DNA from: Pandoraea captiosa
GTDB taxonomy: Bacteria > Pseudomonadota > Gammaproteobacteria > Burkholderiales > Burkholderiaceae
DNA: 42,603 nt
Direction: 5' to 3'
NCBI RefSeq assembly: GCF_902459775.1
Contig: NZ_CABPSQ010000022.1
Location: 1 to 42,603, forward strand
The notes beneath the pieces are model-generated. The model was not told where the DNA came from, made no database searches, and worked only from the letters and a program-made list of their open reading frames with translations. Positions 16,903 through 26,727 of this stretch are shown here, piece after piece. Made by a program: the position numbers and the translations under genes. Every line of letters begins with the position of its first letter. Positions within the stretch are counted from its first letter, which is position 1.

Positions 16903-18135
16903 TTAGAAATTGCTGAAGAACCAGTCACGCATGCGCGTCCAGACCTGGTTCGCCTGCCCCGACTGCACGGCGACCTTGCGGCCACGCATGCGTTGGGAAC
17001 GTCCTTCGAGCAGCAGGCCCATCGCCGTGGCGTAGCGCGGGCTGCGCACCACGTCGGCCAGGCCGCCTGCGTACTCCGGCACGCCAATGCGCACCGGCTT
17101 GAGGAAGATGTCCTCGCCCAGCTCGACCATGCCCGGCATCATTGCCGCGCCGCCGGTGAGCACGATGCCCGAGGACAACAACTCTTCGTAACCCGACTCG
17201 CGCACGACCTGCTGCACGAGCGAGAACAACTCTTCGACACGCGGCTCGATCACGGCGGCCAGCGCCTGACGCGACAACGTGCGCGGGCCGCGCTCGCCGA
17301 GCCCCGGGACTTCGATCATTTCATCCGGATCGGCCAGCGACTGCTTGGCGATGCCGTGCTGGATCTTGATGTCTTCCGCATCCGGCGTCGGCGTGCGAAC
17401 GGCCATCGCGATGTCGCTCGTGATCTGGTCGCCCGCAATCGGAATCACGGCCGTATGACGGATCGCCCCTTCGCTGAAGATCGCGATATCGGTCGTGCCG
17501 CCACCGATATCGATCAGCACCACGCCCAGTTCCTTCTCGTCTTCCGTGAGCACCGAGATGCTCGACGCGAGCGGCTGCAGGATCAGATCGTTCACTTCGA
17601 GGCCGCAACGGCGCACGCACTTCACGATGTTCTGCGCCGCCGACACCGCGCCGGTCACGATATGCACCTTCACTTCCAGACGGATGCCGCTCATGCCGAT
17701 CGGCTCGCGCACATCCTCCTGTCCGTCGATGATGAATTCCTGCGTGAGGATATGCAGCACCTGCTGGTCGGTCGGAATGTTGATCGCCTTGGCCGTCTCG
17801 ATGACGCGCGCCACATCGGCCTGCGTCACTTCCTTGTCCTTGATCGCCACCATGCCGCTCGAATTGAAGCTGCGGATATGGCTGCCGGCAATGCCGGTGA
17901 AGACGTTGGTGATCTTGCAGTCGGCCATCAGCTCCGCTTCTTCGAGCGCACGCTGAATGGACTGCACCGTGGCCTCGATGTTCACCACGACGCCTTTTTT
18001 CAGGCCGCGCGATTCACTCTGGCCAAGGCCGATCACTTCATAGCGGCCTTCAGGGCGCAGTTCGGCCACCACCGCCACGACTTTCGACGTGCCGATATCG
18101 AGGGCGACCAACAGATCCTTGTAATCTTTGCTCAT
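16903..18135 (-). CDS. ftsA: Cell division protein FtsA
   Basis: FtsA (410 aa) is the actin-like ATPase that anchors FtsZ to the inner membrane and recruits later divisome proteins. The actin-type phosphate loops are visible: VALDIGTSKVVAVVAE near residue 10 and VVLIDIGGGTTDIAIF in the middle. The adenosine motif IVLTGGAAMMPG lies near residue 330. The extreme C terminus (RMRDWFFSNF) is the amphipathic membrane-targeting helix. It follows ftsQ by 22 bp and precedes ftsZ by 114 bp. The length is normal. Confidence 0.97.
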   Translation of the reverse strand: MSKDYKDLLVALDIGTSKVVAVVAELRPEGRYEVIGLGQSESRGLKKGVVVNIEATVQSIQRALEEAELMADCKITNVFTGIAGSHIRSFNSSGMVAIKDKEVTQADVARVIETAKAINIPTDQQVLHILTQEFIIDGQEDVREPIGMSGIRLEVKVHIVTGAVSAAQNIVKCVRRCGLEVNDLILQPLASSISVLTEDEKELGVVLIDIGGGTTDIAIFSEGAIRHTAVIPIAGDQITSDIAMAVRTPTPDAEDIKIQHGIAKQSLADPDEMIEVPGLGERGPRTLSRQALAAVIEPRVEELFSLVQQVVRESGYEELLSSGIVLTGGAAMMPGMVELGEDIFLKPVRIGVPEYAGGLADVVRSPRYATAMGLLLEGRSQRMRGRKVAVQSGQANQVWTRMRDWFFSNF

Positions 18136-18157
18136 AGCGTGTGTAAGTCCTGAAGTC

Positions 18158-18991
18158 TCACTGGCTTCGCTTTACCGGCGCGGCAGGTTTCGCTGCCGGC
18201 TTCTGCGAATCCCGCTTTTGCACCGGTGTCGTGGCAAGCTTCTTGGCCTGTTCTTCGCTCAAGAAGCGCATGCCCGCGGCACGCACTGCAAAACCGTTCG
18301 GGTACCGAAGATCGGCATACTCGATCTGATTTCCCCAGCGCGCCGCTACCTGCGGATACGCCTGTACGAAGCGTCGGCTGCGCGTGGCAAGGGTCTCGGG
18401 CGTCCGCTCCCGTCCCAGCGCCAGTTGCACGCCCCCTGCGAGCCGCACGCCCCATGCGTAGCGATTCGACAGCGTGACCGCCTCGGGTTTCATATTCAGC
18501 GGCGCGAACCACTTCACGAAGTCGTAGTACCGCGCCGTCACATCCTTCTCGCTGCCCGGCGGCCCCGCGAACTCCGGCAACTTGCCGTCGTCCTCCGCTT
18601 CCGCCAGATTGGCCGCGAACAGTTCCCCGTCCACACTCACCAGACGGCCGTCGTTCCATGTGGCCAGCGGCTTGTATTCCTCGATCGTCACCGCCAGCTG
18701 GTTCGGCCAGACGCGTCGAACGCTCGCATGACGCACCCAGGGCACGGCTTCGAACGCAGCTCGCGTGGCGTCCAGATCGATGGTGAAGAAGTTGCCCTTC
18801 AGGCGTGAGACTGCGTTGGCACGCAGTGTCGGCCCGTTGATATGCGCCACGTCCCCGTCGATCTGAATCGCCTTGAGCGTGAAGACCGGCCGCTGGATCA
18901 GCCAGTGGCCGCCCGCCGCGAGCGCCGCCAGCACGACAAGTGCGACGAGCGCACTCGCGATGGCGTTGAGCAGGCGTACGTTGTGCCACAT
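18158..18991 (-). CDS. ftsQ: Cell division protein FtsQ
   Basis: FtsQ (277 aa) is a bitopic inner-membrane divisome protein that connects FtsA/FtsK to FtsL-FtsB. A short cytoplasmic tail is followed by one transmembrane helix (about 10-32, IASALVALVVLAALAAGGHWLI). A POTRA domain (about 37-105, FTLKAIQIDGDVAHIN ... VRRVWPNQLAVTIEEY) and the beta domain (WNDGRLVSVDGELF onward) follow. The C terminus ends in a Lys/Pro/Ala-rich tail. It lies 22 bp before ftsA and 56 bp after ddl in the same transcript. Confidence 0.95.
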   Translation of the reverse strand: MWHNVRLLNAIASALVALVVLAALAAGGHWLIQRPVFTLKAIQIDGDVAHINGPTLRANAVSRLKGNFFTIDLDATRAAFEAVPWVRHASVRRVWPNQLAVTIEEYKPLATWNDGRLVSVDGELFAANLAEAEDDGKLPEFAGPPGSEKDVTARYYDFVKWFAPLNMKPEAVTLSNRYAWGVRLAGGVQLALGRERTPETLATRSRRFVQAYPQVAARWGNQIEYADLRYPNGFAVRAAGMRFLSEEQAKKLATTPVQKRDSQKPAAKPAAPVKRSQ

Positions 18992-19047
18992 GGCGATTTG
19001 CTTTCCGTATCAGGGCGTTCTTCAACGCGTTCAATGTTTGACTCGAC

Positions 19048-20031
19048 TCACTCAGGCTTCCACTGCGCGTTCGGATGCAGATCGAGCGTCGCAGTCGCCA
19101 GAATTTCAACCACCAGGTCTTCATACGACAGGCCCGCCGCCCGCGCCGAAATCGGCACCAGCGAGTGGCCGGTCATACCCGGCGACGTATTGATCTCCAA
19201 CAGATACGGCTTGTTGTCGCGTTTGCGCAGCATCACGTCGGCACGCGCCCAGCCACGGCAACCGAGTACGAGGTAGGCGCGCAACACCAGGCGCTGCACT
19301 TCTTCCTGCAAGGAGACCGACAACGGCGGCGGGCATTCGTAGCGCGTGTCGTCCTTGAAGTACTTGTTCTGGTAGTCGTAGTTCGCGTCCGGGGCAACGA
19401 TACGGATCACCGGCAGCGAGCGCGCCGCGTTCGCCCCCTTGGTACCGACACCCAGCACCGGCACGGTCAGCTCGTCGCCATCGATGAACTCTTCGGCCAG
19501 CACGTCCGGATCGAGCGCCACGGCCTTCTCGAACGCCGCCTTCAACTGCGACGCTTCGGTGACTTTCGTCAAGCCGATGGTCGAGCCTTCGCGCGACGGC
19601 TTGACGATGAGCGGCAGGCCGAGATCGCGCGCAACGGCGTCGAAATCGGTATCGGCATGCAGCATCGTGAAGCGCGGCGTGGGCAGCCCTTCGTTGATCC
19701 AGATGCGCTTGGTCATTTCCTTGTCCATCGCCAGCGCGGAAGCCAACACGCCACTGCCGGTGTAGGGAATGCCCAGATGCTCCAGCGCACCTTGCAGCGT
19801 GCCGTCTTCGCCATAACGCCCATGCAGCGCGATGAACACACGGTCGAACTTCTGCGCGGCGAGCGCGGCCAGGTCGTGCTCCCCCGTATCGAAGGCATGC
19901 GCGTCCACACCGCGACTGCGCAGCGCTTCGAGCACACCGTTGCCCGAAATCAGCGAGATCTGACGCTCAGCCGAGCGCCCGCCCATCAGGACGCCAACCT
20001 TGCCGAAACGTTTCGGATCGAAAGCACTCAC
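19048..20031 (-). CDS. ddl: D-alanine--D-alanine ligase
   Basis: Ddl (327 aa) is an ATP-grasp ligase joining two D-Ala for the pentapeptide terminus. The N-terminal [16 protein letters not shown] segment, the ATP-binding [14 protein letters not shown] loop and the C-terminal metal/D-Ala site [15 protein letters not shown] are intact. Translation starts at GTG 20031: AAGGAG lies 6 nt upstream, and the conserved sequence begins just after it. An ATG-initiated extension to 20115 would lie within murC. It starts 1 bp after the murC stop, so it is tightly coupled. Symbol ddlB is commonly used for the dcw copy. Confidence 0.96.
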   Translation of the reverse strand: MSAFDPKRFGKVGVLMGGRSAERQISLISGNGVLEALRSRGVDAHAFDTGEHDLAALAAQKFDRVFIALHGRYGEDGTLQGALEHLGIPYTGSGVLASALAMDKEMTKRIWINEGLPTPRFTMLHADTDFDAVARDLGLPLIVKPSREGSTIGLTKVTEASQLKAAFEKAVALDPDVLAEEFIDGDELTVPVLGVGTKGANAARSLPVIRIVAPDANYDYQNKYFKDDTRYECPPPLSVSLQEEVQRLVLRAYLVLGCRGWARADVMLRKRDNKPYLLEINTSPGMTGHSLVPISARAAGLSYEDLVVEILATATLDLHPNAQWKPE

Positions 20032-20032
20032 G

Positions 20033-21442
20033 TCAGACTCCTTGCTGAACTTGCAACTTGCCGGGCACCGCGCCGATGGAGCCGGCACCCATGGTGATAA
20101 CGACGTCGCCCGCACGGGCGACTTGCAGAATGGCGTCGGGTAGCTGGGCGACGTCTTCCACGAATACGGGTTCTACCTTGCCGGCGACACGCAATGCGCG
20201 CGCGAGTGCGCGGCCGTCGGCCGCCACGATCGGTGCCTCACCGGCCGAATACACTTCGCCGAGCACCACCGCGTCGGCATCCGAGAGCACCTTCACGAAG
20301 TCTTCGAAGCAGTCGCGCGTGCGCGTGTAACGATGCGGCTGGAAAGCCAGCACGATGCGACGCCCCGGGAATGCGCCGCGCGCGGCCGAGAGCGTGGCCG
20401 CCATCTCGACCGGGTGATGGCCGTAGTCGTCGATGAGCGTGAACGTGCCTTCGCCGTTCGACTTCGGCACGGCGATGTCGCCATAACGCTGAAAGCGTCG
20501 GCCCACGCCGTTAAATTCCGCCAGCGCCTGTTGAATGGCAGCGTCCGGCACTTCGAGTTCCGTCGCGATCGCTATCGCCGCCAGTGCGTTGCGCACGTTG
20601 TGCTCGCCCGGCAGATTGAGCGTGATGTCGAGCGGCGCCGCGCCCGCACCGAACTGACGCAGCACCGTGAAGCGCATCTGCCCCGCATCGGCGCGCACGT
20701 CGATGGCGCGGACCTGCGCGTCTTCCGACAGGCCATAACGCACGATCGGCTTCGAGACGAACGGCAGAATCTCGCGCACGTTCGGATCGTCCACACACAA
20801 CACGGCGATTCCGTAGAACGGCAGACGCTGCGTGAATGCCACGAACGACTGCTTCAGACGGGCGAAGTCATGCCCGTACGTATCCATATGGTCGGCATCG
20901 ATGTTCGTAATGACTTCGATCACCGGATTCAGGTTCAGGAACGAGGCATCCGACTCGTCCGCTTCGACCACGATGAAGTCGCCGGTGCCGAGTTTCGCGT
21001 TCGCCCCCGCGCTGTTCAGACGGCCCCCGATCACGAACGTCGGGTCCAGTCCACCCTGCGCCAGCACGCTTGCCACGAGACTCGTGGTCGTGGTCTTGCC
21101 GTGGGTGCCCGCAATCGCCACGCCCTGCTTCAGGCGCATGAGTTCCGCGAGCATCAGTGCGCGCGGCACGATGGGAATCTGACGTGCGCGTCCCGCGAGC
21201 ACTTCGGGGTTGTCTGCCGTGATGGCGGTGGACACGACGATGGCGTCCGCGCCATCGATGTTTTGCGCCGCATGGCCGCGAGCGATGCGCGCGCCAAGGC
21301 TGGCGAGACGCTGCGTGACCGCGTTGTCGCCGAGATCGGAGCCGCTCACCTGATATCCCAGGTTGAGCAACACCTCGGCAATGCCGCTCATGCCCGAGCC
21401 GCCAATGCCGACGAAGTGAATATGTTTGACGATGTGTTTCAT
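20033..21442 (-). CDS. murC: UDP-N-acetylmuramate--L-alanine ligase
   Basis: MurC (469 aa) adds L-Ala to UDP-MurNAc, the first step of stem-peptide assembly in the cytosol. The N-terminal Rossmann glycine motif [15 protein letters not shown], the ATP loop AGTHGKTTT near residue 110, and the [16 protein letters not shown] and [13 protein letters not shown] blocks are all characteristic. DDYGHHPVE in the C-terminal domain also matches MurC. ATG 21442 begins the conserved start. Only 1 bp separates it from the murG stop and 1 bp from the ddl start. Confidence 0.97.
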   Translation of the reverse strand: MKHIVKHIHFVGIGGSGMSGIAEVLLNLGYQVSGSDLGDNAVTQRLASLGARIARGHAAQNIDGADAIVVSTAITADNPEVLAGRARQIPIVPRALMLAELMRLKQGVAIAGTHGKTTTTSLVASVLAQGGLDPTFVIGGRLNSAGANAKLGTGDFIVVEADESDASFLNLNPVIEVITNIDADHMDTYGHDFARLKQSFVAFTQRLPFYGIAVLCVDDPNVREILPFVSKPIVRYGLSEDAQVRAIDVRADAGQMRFTVLRQFGAGAAPLDITLNLPGEHNVRNALAAIAIATELEVPDAAIQQALAEFNGVGRRFQRYGDIAVPKSNGEGTFTLIDDYGHHPVEMAATLSAARGAFPGRRIVLAFQPHRYTRTRDCFEDFVKVLSDADAVVLGEVYSAGEAPIVAADGRALARALRVAGKVEPVFVEDVAQLPDAILQVARAGDVVITMGAGSIGAVPGKLQVQQGV

Positions 21443-21443
21443 T

Positions 21444-22547
21444 TCAATCCTTGGCCAGAGCCGCGCACGCGCGCGCCACTTGTTCGGTGGCGTCCGGCTT
21501 GGCGAGCGCCCTGGCTTTCTCTCCCATCGCGAGCAGCGATTCGCGCGTCTGACGGCGCAGCCACTCGGCCAGGGTCTCGACCGACAGCTCGCGCTGATCG
21601 ATCAGCGTTGCCGCGCCCTTGTCGGCGAGGAAACGCGCATTCGTTGTCTGGTGGTCGTCGACCGCATGCGGGAACGGCACAAACAGCGCCGCCACGCCGG
21701 CTGCGGCCACTTCGGCCACCGTCATGGCCCCTGCCCGGCAGATCACCAGATCCGCCCCGGCATAGGCCTCGACCATGTTGTCGATGAACGGCACTGCCTC
21801 GACCGTCACCCCCGCTGCGGCGTAGTTCGCCTGCAACGTCTGAATATGTTTGACGCCCGCCTGATGCGTGACTTGCGGGCGCATCTCGCGCGGCAGCTTC
21901 GCCAGCGCCTTCGGCACGATCTCGTTGAGCACCGTGGCCCCGAGACTCCCGCCCACGACCAGAATGCGCAGCGGCCCGGTGCGTGCGTTGTAGCGCTCGG
22001 CAGGCGACGCCATATCATCGAAGTCCGCGCGGATCGGGTTACCGACCCACTCCCCGCCTGCAATGGTGTCGGGGAAGGCGAGCAGCACCTTGTCGGCCAC
22101 GCGCGCGAGCACCTTGTTCGCCATGCCGGCCACCGAGTTCTGCTCGTGGAGCACGAGCGGACGCCCCAGCAGCGACGCCATCATCCCTGCGGGAAACGTG
22201 ATGTAGCCGCCCATGCCGAGCACCACGTTCGGCCTGGCGCGGCGCACTGCGCCGATGCTCTGCCAGAACGCACGCAGCAGGTTCAGCGGCAGCAGCAGCT
22301 TCGTCATCATTCCTTTGCCGCGCAGCCCGCCGAACTTCACGAACTCCATGGGAATGTCGTACTTCGGTACGAGCGTTGCCTCCATGCCGGTCGGATTGCC
22401 GAGCCAGACCACGCGCCACCCCTGCACACGCAGGAAGTTGGCGACCGCGAGCCCCGGGAAGACGTGACCGCCCGTGCCGCCGGCCATGACCAGCAGCGTG
22501 CGTGTCTTCGTCTGCGGCGCCGGCATCGCGGTAGCGCGCTCGGTCAT
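21444..22547 (-). CDS. murG: UDP-GlcNAc:lipid I GlcNAc transferase MurG
   Basis: MurG (367 aa) is the GT28 glycosyltransferase that makes lipid II on the inner face of the membrane. The [14 protein letters not shown] motif follows a roughly 16-residue leader, and the acceptor and donor loops [29 protein letters not shown] and [14 protein letters not shown] are all present. The ATG at 22547 overlaps the ftsW stop (ATGA), supporting coupling. A longer in-frame reading upstream lies inside ftsW and is rejected. Confidence 0.97.
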   Translation of the reverse strand: MTERATAMPAPQTKTRTLLVMAGGTGGHVFPGLAVANFLRVQGWRVVWLGNPTGMEATLVPKYDIPMEFVKFGGLRGKGMMTKLLLPLNLLRAFWQSIGAVRRARPNVVLGMGGYITFPAGMMASLLGRPLVLHEQNSVAGMANKVLARVADKVLLAFPDTIAGGEWVGNPIRADFDDMASPAERYNARTGPLRILVVGGSLGATVLNEIVPKALAKLPREMRPQVTHQAGVKHIQTLQANYAAAGVTVEAVPFIDNMVEAYAGADLVICRAGAMTVAEVAAAGVAALFVPFPHAVDDHQTTNARFLADKGAATLIDQRELSVETLAEWLRRQTRESLLAMGEKARALAKPDATEQVARACAALAKD

Positions 22548-23812
22548 ACTTTTCCTCCCCGCATCAGCACGCGGTTTTCGTAATCCACCCGCAGCAGAAT
22601 CGCCACGGCCACACAGTTGAGCAAGATGCCCGAGCCGCCGTAACTGACCAGCGGCAGCGTCAGCCCCTTGGTCGGCAGCAAGCCCAGATTCACGCCCATG
22701 TTGATGAAGGTCTGCGCACCCAGCCACACGCCCACCCCCTTGGCGAGCAGGCCGGCGAAGGTGCGCTCGAGCGCGAGCGCCTGACGCCCGATCTCGAAGG
22801 CGCGGCGCACCAGCCAGTAGAACAGCAGGATGACGACCAGCACGCCCACGAAGCCGAACTCCTCGCCGATCACTGCGAGAATGAAGTCGGTATGCGCTTC
22901 GGGCAGGTAATGCAGTTTTTCGATGCTTCCGCCGAGCCCGACGCCGGTCCACTCACCACGCCCGAAGGCGATCAGCGAGTGCGTCAGTTGGTAGGCCTTG
23001 CCCAGCGCGTAGTCTTCGCGCCACGGATCGAGGTACGCGAAGATGCGCTCCCGACGCCATGGCGACAACCAGATCAGCATCGCAAACGTGCCCACCGCCG
23101 TGAGCGCCAGCCCGCCGAACAACCGGCCGTTCACACCGCCGAGGAACAGAATGCCCATCGCAATGGCGGCCACGACCATGAAGGCGCCCATGTCCGGTTC
23201 GAGCAGCAGCAACATGCCGACGAAGACGACCGCGATGCCCATCGGCAGGAAGCCCTTGCCGAAGCTCTGCATGAACTCCTGCTTGCGCACCGTGTAGTTC
23301 GCGGCGTACAGCGTGACGGCGAGCTTCATGATTTCCGACGGCTGCAGGTTGAGCACCCCGAACGGGATCCAGCGCTTCGAGCCGTTCACCCCTTTGCCCA
23401 CGTGCGGAATCAGCACGATCACCAGCAACAGCAATGCCAGCAGGAAGAGCTTGGGCGCGAGCCGGTCCATCGTCTTGACGGGAATCCGGAACGTGACCAC
23501 TGCCGCGACCAGCCCGATCGTGAGCGAGATCACGTGACGGCCGAGGAAGTGATAGGTCGAGTAGCCGCTGTACTTCGGTGAGTCCGGCAGCGCGACCGAT
23601 GCCGAGTACACCATGATCAGTCCCAGCGACAGCAACGAAATCACCACCCACACCAGCGCGTGATCGTATTCGAGCATGCGCGAGCGCGTCGGCTTGATAC
23701 TGCCCAGCGTGCGATTGGCGGCGGTCGTTGCCGCCCCCGGCGCGGTGGCCGTGCCCGCACCGGCGAAGCCGGCCTGACGCTTCTTGCTGAAGAACGACTT
23801 GATACGGTTCAT
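22544..23812 (-). CDS. ftsW: Peptidoglycan glycosyltransferase FtsW (SEDS family)
   Basis: FtsW (422 aa) is the septal SEDS transglycosylase partnering FtsI. About ten transmembrane helices are predicted after a roughly 45-residue cytoplasmic tail. SEDS hallmarks are [16 protein letters not shown], the [14 protein letters not shown] loop and the C-terminal [13 protein letters not shown]. It overlaps murD upstream and murG downstream by 4-bp ATGA junctions. The cytoplasmic N-terminal tail is Ala/Thr/Gly-rich and longer than in E. coli. Confidence 0.96.
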   Translation of the reverse strand: MNRIKSFFSKKRQAGFAGAGTATAPGAATTAANRTLGSIKPTRSRMLEYDHALVWVVISLLSLGLIMVYSASVALPDSPKYSGYSTYHFLGRHVISLTIGLVAAVVTFRIPVKTMDRLAPKLFLLALLLLVIVLIPHVGKGVNGSKRWIPFGVLNLQPSEIMKLAVTLYAANYTVRKQEFMQSFGKGFLPMGIAVVFVGMLLLLEPDMGAFMVVAAIAMGILFLGGVNGRLFGGLALTAVGTFAMLIWLSPWRRERIFAYLDPWREDYALGKAYQLTHSLIAFGRGEWTGVGLGGSIEKLHYLPEAHTDFILAVIGEEFGFVGVLVVILLFYWLVRRAFEIGRQALALERTFAGLLAKGVGVWLGAQTFINMGVNLGLLPTKGLTLPLVSYGGSGILLNCVAVAILLRVDYENRVLMRGGKV

Positions 23813-25341
23813 AGCATCACCCCCGCGTCGGCGGCCAGATCAACCACGGTGTCGCGAAACACTTGTGCGCGATGCTCGTAGTTGCGGAACATGTCGAAGC
23901 TCGCGCAGGCCGGTGAGAGCAGCACGGCGTCGCCGGGCTGCGCCAGTTTCGCGGCCTCGCGCGTGGCGTCTTCGAGTGTCGGTGCGTCGATCAGATCGAC
24001 GCCGGTATCCGTGAGGGCCTCGCGCAGCAGCGGGGCGTCGCGGCCGATCAGCAGCACGGCGCGCGCGTGGTGCGCCACCGGGTTGGCCAACGGCGAGAAA
24101 TCCTGTCCCTTGCCGTCGCCACCGAGGATCAGCAGCAGCGTCTTCTCCAGCCCGGTGATGGCCGCGACGGTCGCACCGACGTTGGTCCCCTTGCTGTCGT
24201 CGTAGAACTCGACTTCGTTGATCGTGGCAACGAGCTGCACGCGGTGCGGCTCGCCCGGATACTCGCGCAGGCCATGCAGCAGCTTGGCCAGCGGCAGGTC
24301 GATCGCGCGCGTGAGCGCGAGCGCCGCCAGCGCATTCGCCGCGTTGTGCTGGCCGCGAATGCGCAGCGCGTCGGCCGGCATCAGGCGCTTGCCCAACACC
24401 TCGACTGTCGCTTCGGCTGCCGCGCCGGCCTTGCTGCGGCGTTTCGGGGCGGGCGGCGCATCGTCGCGCGTAAAGCCTTCGACCAGCCACGACATGCCGC
24501 CTTCCATCTCGAGCCCGAAGTCGCCCACTGCGTCGGGCTTGCCCGTGCCGAAGGTCACGACATTGGCCTCGGGCGAGGCGAAGGCGATCACGCGGGCATC
24601 GTCGCGATTGAGCACGCGCACCGTGTGCTCGCCGAAAATGCGCGCCTTGGCGTTGACATAGGCGTCCATGTCGCCATGCCAATCCAGATGGTCCTGAGTG
24701 ATATTGAGAATCGCCGCGGCGTCGGGCGCGAGAGAATACGTCGTCTCCAACTGGAAGCTGGAGAGTTCGAGTACCCAGACGTCGGGCAGCGAGGCATCGG
24801 CGATGCATTCGCTGAGACGGTCGAGCGCGGTCGGACTGATATTGCCGGCCACCGCCGTGCGCTTTCCGGCGCGACGGCACAGCAGCCCGGTCAGGCTCGT
24901 GGTCGTGGTCTTGCCGTTCGTGCCGGTAATGGCGAGCACCTTCGGCGCGTATCCGCTCGTCGACTGCATGTGACGCAGCGCCTGTGCGAAGAACTCGATT
25001 TCGCCCCACACCGGAATGCCACGCTCGGCGGCCACCGCCAGCAGCGCCGCCACGTCCTCGGCCAGCGGCGACAGGCCGGGGCTGATACCGATGAGCTCGA
25101 TGTCGGCGAGCAATGCGTCGATCTGGTCCGCAAACGCCCCGCCGACAAACTCCGCCTGTGGCGCTTCCGCGCGCAGGGTCGCAACGTTCGGCGGTGTCTC
25201 CGACGACGCAAAGCGCGTGTCGGCCGCGCGCACTCGGCAGCCGTAACGCGCGCACCAACGCGCCATCGCCAGGCCGGACTCTCCCAGACCCAGGATCAGG
25301 ACACGCGGTTGCCAGGATTCACCAAACTTCTCGCCGAACAC
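23809..25341 (-). CDS. murD: UDP-N-acetylmuramoylalanine--D-glutamate ligase
   Basis: MurD (510 aa from the chosen start) adds D-Glu to UDP-MurNAc-L-Ala. Visible motifs are the N-terminal [13 protein letters not shown], the ATP loop [10 protein letters not shown], the [10 protein letters not shown] block and [15 protein letters not shown]. The substrate-binding [11 protein letters not shown] in the C-terminal domain is also present. GTG 25341 is preferred because AAAGGA lies about 9 nt upstream and the family N terminus FGEKF starts there. An in-frame TTG at 25368 would add nine residues. A 201-bp gap separates it from mraY, the largest break inside the dcw cluster. The stop overlaps the ftsW start. 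The protein is somewhat long, with a basic Ala/Lys-rich insert ([13 protein letters not shown]). Confidence 0.95.
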   Translation of the reverse strand: MFGEKFGESWQPRVLILGLGESGLAMARWCARYGCRVRAADTRFASSETPPNVATLRAEAPQAEFVGGAFADQIDALLADIELIGISPGLSPLAEDVAALLAVAAERGIPVWGEIEFFAQALRHMQSTSGYAPKVLAITGTNGKTTTTSLTGLLCRRAGKRTAVAGNISPTALDRLSECIADASLPDVWVLELSSFQLETTYSLAPDAAAILNITQDHLDWHGDMDAYVNAKARIFGEHTVRVLNRDDARVIAFASPEANVVTFGTGKPDAVGDFGLEMEGGMSWLVEGFTRDDAPPAPKRRSKAGAAAEATVEVLGKRLMPADALRIRGQHNAANALAALALTRAIDLPLAKLLHGLREYPGEPHRVQLVATINEVEFYDDSKGTNVGATVAAITGLEKTLLLILGGDGKGQDFSPLANPVAHHARAVLLIGRDAPLLREALTDTGVDLIDAPTLEDATREAAKLAQPGDAVLLSPACASFDMFRNYEHRAQVFRDTVVDLAADAGVML

Positions 25342-25466
25342 GTCGCTCTTTCCTTTTAATCGATTCAAACAACCTACGAATGCATCGCTTCAACGACACC
25401 GATCTCCTGCTATCGGCGCGAGCGGCCTTACCTTTAGTCCAACCTTGCCTGCGTCCAACTTTGCGC

Positions 25467-25500
25467 GACAGCGACTTCGCATCTCTGCGACGTCGCTGTC
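25467..25500 (-). repeat. Hairpin in the mraY-murD gap
   Basis: GACAGCGAC (25467-25475) and GTCGCTGTC (25492-25500) are perfect inverted repeats. An inner TCGC/GCGA pair (25477-25480 with 25487-25490) extends the stem past one mismatch, giving a stable stem-loop. No T-run follows on the minus strand, so it is not a classical terminator. Direct repeats of GTCCAAC at 25438-25444 and 25453-25459 lie beside it. Confidence 0.55.
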
Positions 25501-25542
25501 CCGTCTTTTACGTGCCTTGCCTGCCGTGTACGTGTCGCGTCG

Positions 25543-26712
25543 TCAACGCAGCTTCAGCGTCGACAGGCCGATGAGCACCAGCATCAGCGTGATGATCCAG
25601 AAGCGAACCACCACCTGCGTTTCCTTCCATCCCGACAATTCGAAGTGGTGATGCAGCGGCGCCATCTTGAAGATGCGCCGCCCTTCGCCGAATCGCTTCT
25701 TGGTGTACTTGAACCAGGTCACCTGCAACATCACGGAAATCGTTTCGGCGACGAACACACCGCCCATCACGAAGAGCACGACTTCCTGACGCACGATGAC
25801 AGCCACCGTGCCGAGCGCGCCGCCGAGTGCCAGTGCCCCCACGTCGCCCATGAAGACCTGCGCCGGGTGCGTGTTGAACCAGAGGAACGCGAGCCCGGCG
25901 CCCGACATCGCCGAACAGAACACGAGCAACTCGCCCGCGCCCGGAATGTGGGGGAACAACAGATACTTCGAGTAGACGACGTTGCCCATGACATAGGCGA
26001 ACACGCCGAGTGCCGCGCCGACGAGCACAACCGGCATGATCACCAGCCCATCGAGACCGTCGGTGAGGTTAACGGCGTTGGACGAGCCTACGATGACAAA
26101 GTAAGTGAGCGCGATGAAGCCGAACACGCCCAGCGGGTAGCTCATCGTCTTGAAAAACGGCACGATGAAGTCCGCCTTCGGCGGCAGATCGAGCGGGAAA
26201 CCGTTGCGCACCCAGCTGATGAACAACTCGAACACCTTGAGGTTGCTCGTCTCCGAGACCGAGAACGCCAGATAAATCGCCGCGAACAGGCCGATGATCG
26301 ACTGCCAGAAATACTTTTCGCGCGACGACATGCCGCGCGGGTCCTTGTAGACCACCTTCCGGTAGTCGTCGATCCAGCCGATGATGCCGAAACCCAGCGT
26401 GACGAGCAGCACGATCCAGATGAAACGATTGCTCAGATCCGCCCAGAGCAGCGTGGCGACGGTAATGCCGATCAGGATCAGCACGCCGCCCATCGTGGGC
26501 GTACCCGACTTCACCAGGTGGGTCTGCGGGCCGTCGGTACGCACCGCTTGTCCCACCTTCATTTCGGCGAGCTTGCGAATGACCATCGGCCCGAACGAGA
26601 GCCCGATCACCAGCGCCGTGAGGCTTGCCATCACGGCCCGAAACGTCAGGTAGTTGAACACGCGCAAATAGCTCGCATCCGCTTGCAGCCATTGCGCTAA
26701 CGTCAGCAGCAT
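25543..26712 (-). CDS. mraY: Phospho-MurNAc-pentapeptide translocase MraY
   Basis: MraY (389 aa) transfers phospho-MurNAc-pentapeptide to undecaprenyl phosphate, forming lipid I in the inner membrane. Family signatures are [12 protein letters not shown] near residue 70, the catalytic [11 protein letters not shown] and [12 protein letters not shown], and the cytosolic [13 protein letters not shown] loop. About ten transmembrane helices are spread through the protein. It starts 15 bp after murF. The 201-bp space after it, containing a hairpin, is unusual for this compact cluster. Confidence 0.97.
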   Translation of the reverse strand: MLLTLAQWLQADASYLRVFNYLTFRAVMASLTALVIGLSFGPMVIRKLAEMKVGQAVRTDGPQTHLVKSGTPTMGGVLILIGITVATLLWADLSNRFIWIVLLVTLGFGIIGWIDDYRKVVYKDPRGMSSREKYFWQSIIGLFAAIYLAFSVSETSNLKVFELFISWVRNGFPLDLPPKADFIVPFFKTMSYPLGVFGFIALTYFVIVGSSNAVNLTDGLDGLVIMPVVLVGAALGVFAYVMGNVVYSKYLLFPHIPGAGELLVFCSAMSGAGLAFLWFNTHPAQVFMGDVGALALGGALGTVAVIVRQEVVLFVMGGVFVAETISVMLQVTWFKYTKKRFGEGRRIFKMAPLHHHFELSGWKETQVVVRFWIITLMLVLIGLSTLKLR

Positions 26713-26727
26713 TCCATCAATCCTTTA

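Noticed and set aside
15607-18153. 848-codon frame antisense to ftsZ and ftsA
   Set aside because: Arg/His-rich shadow of two well-identified genes on the opposite strand; no domain.
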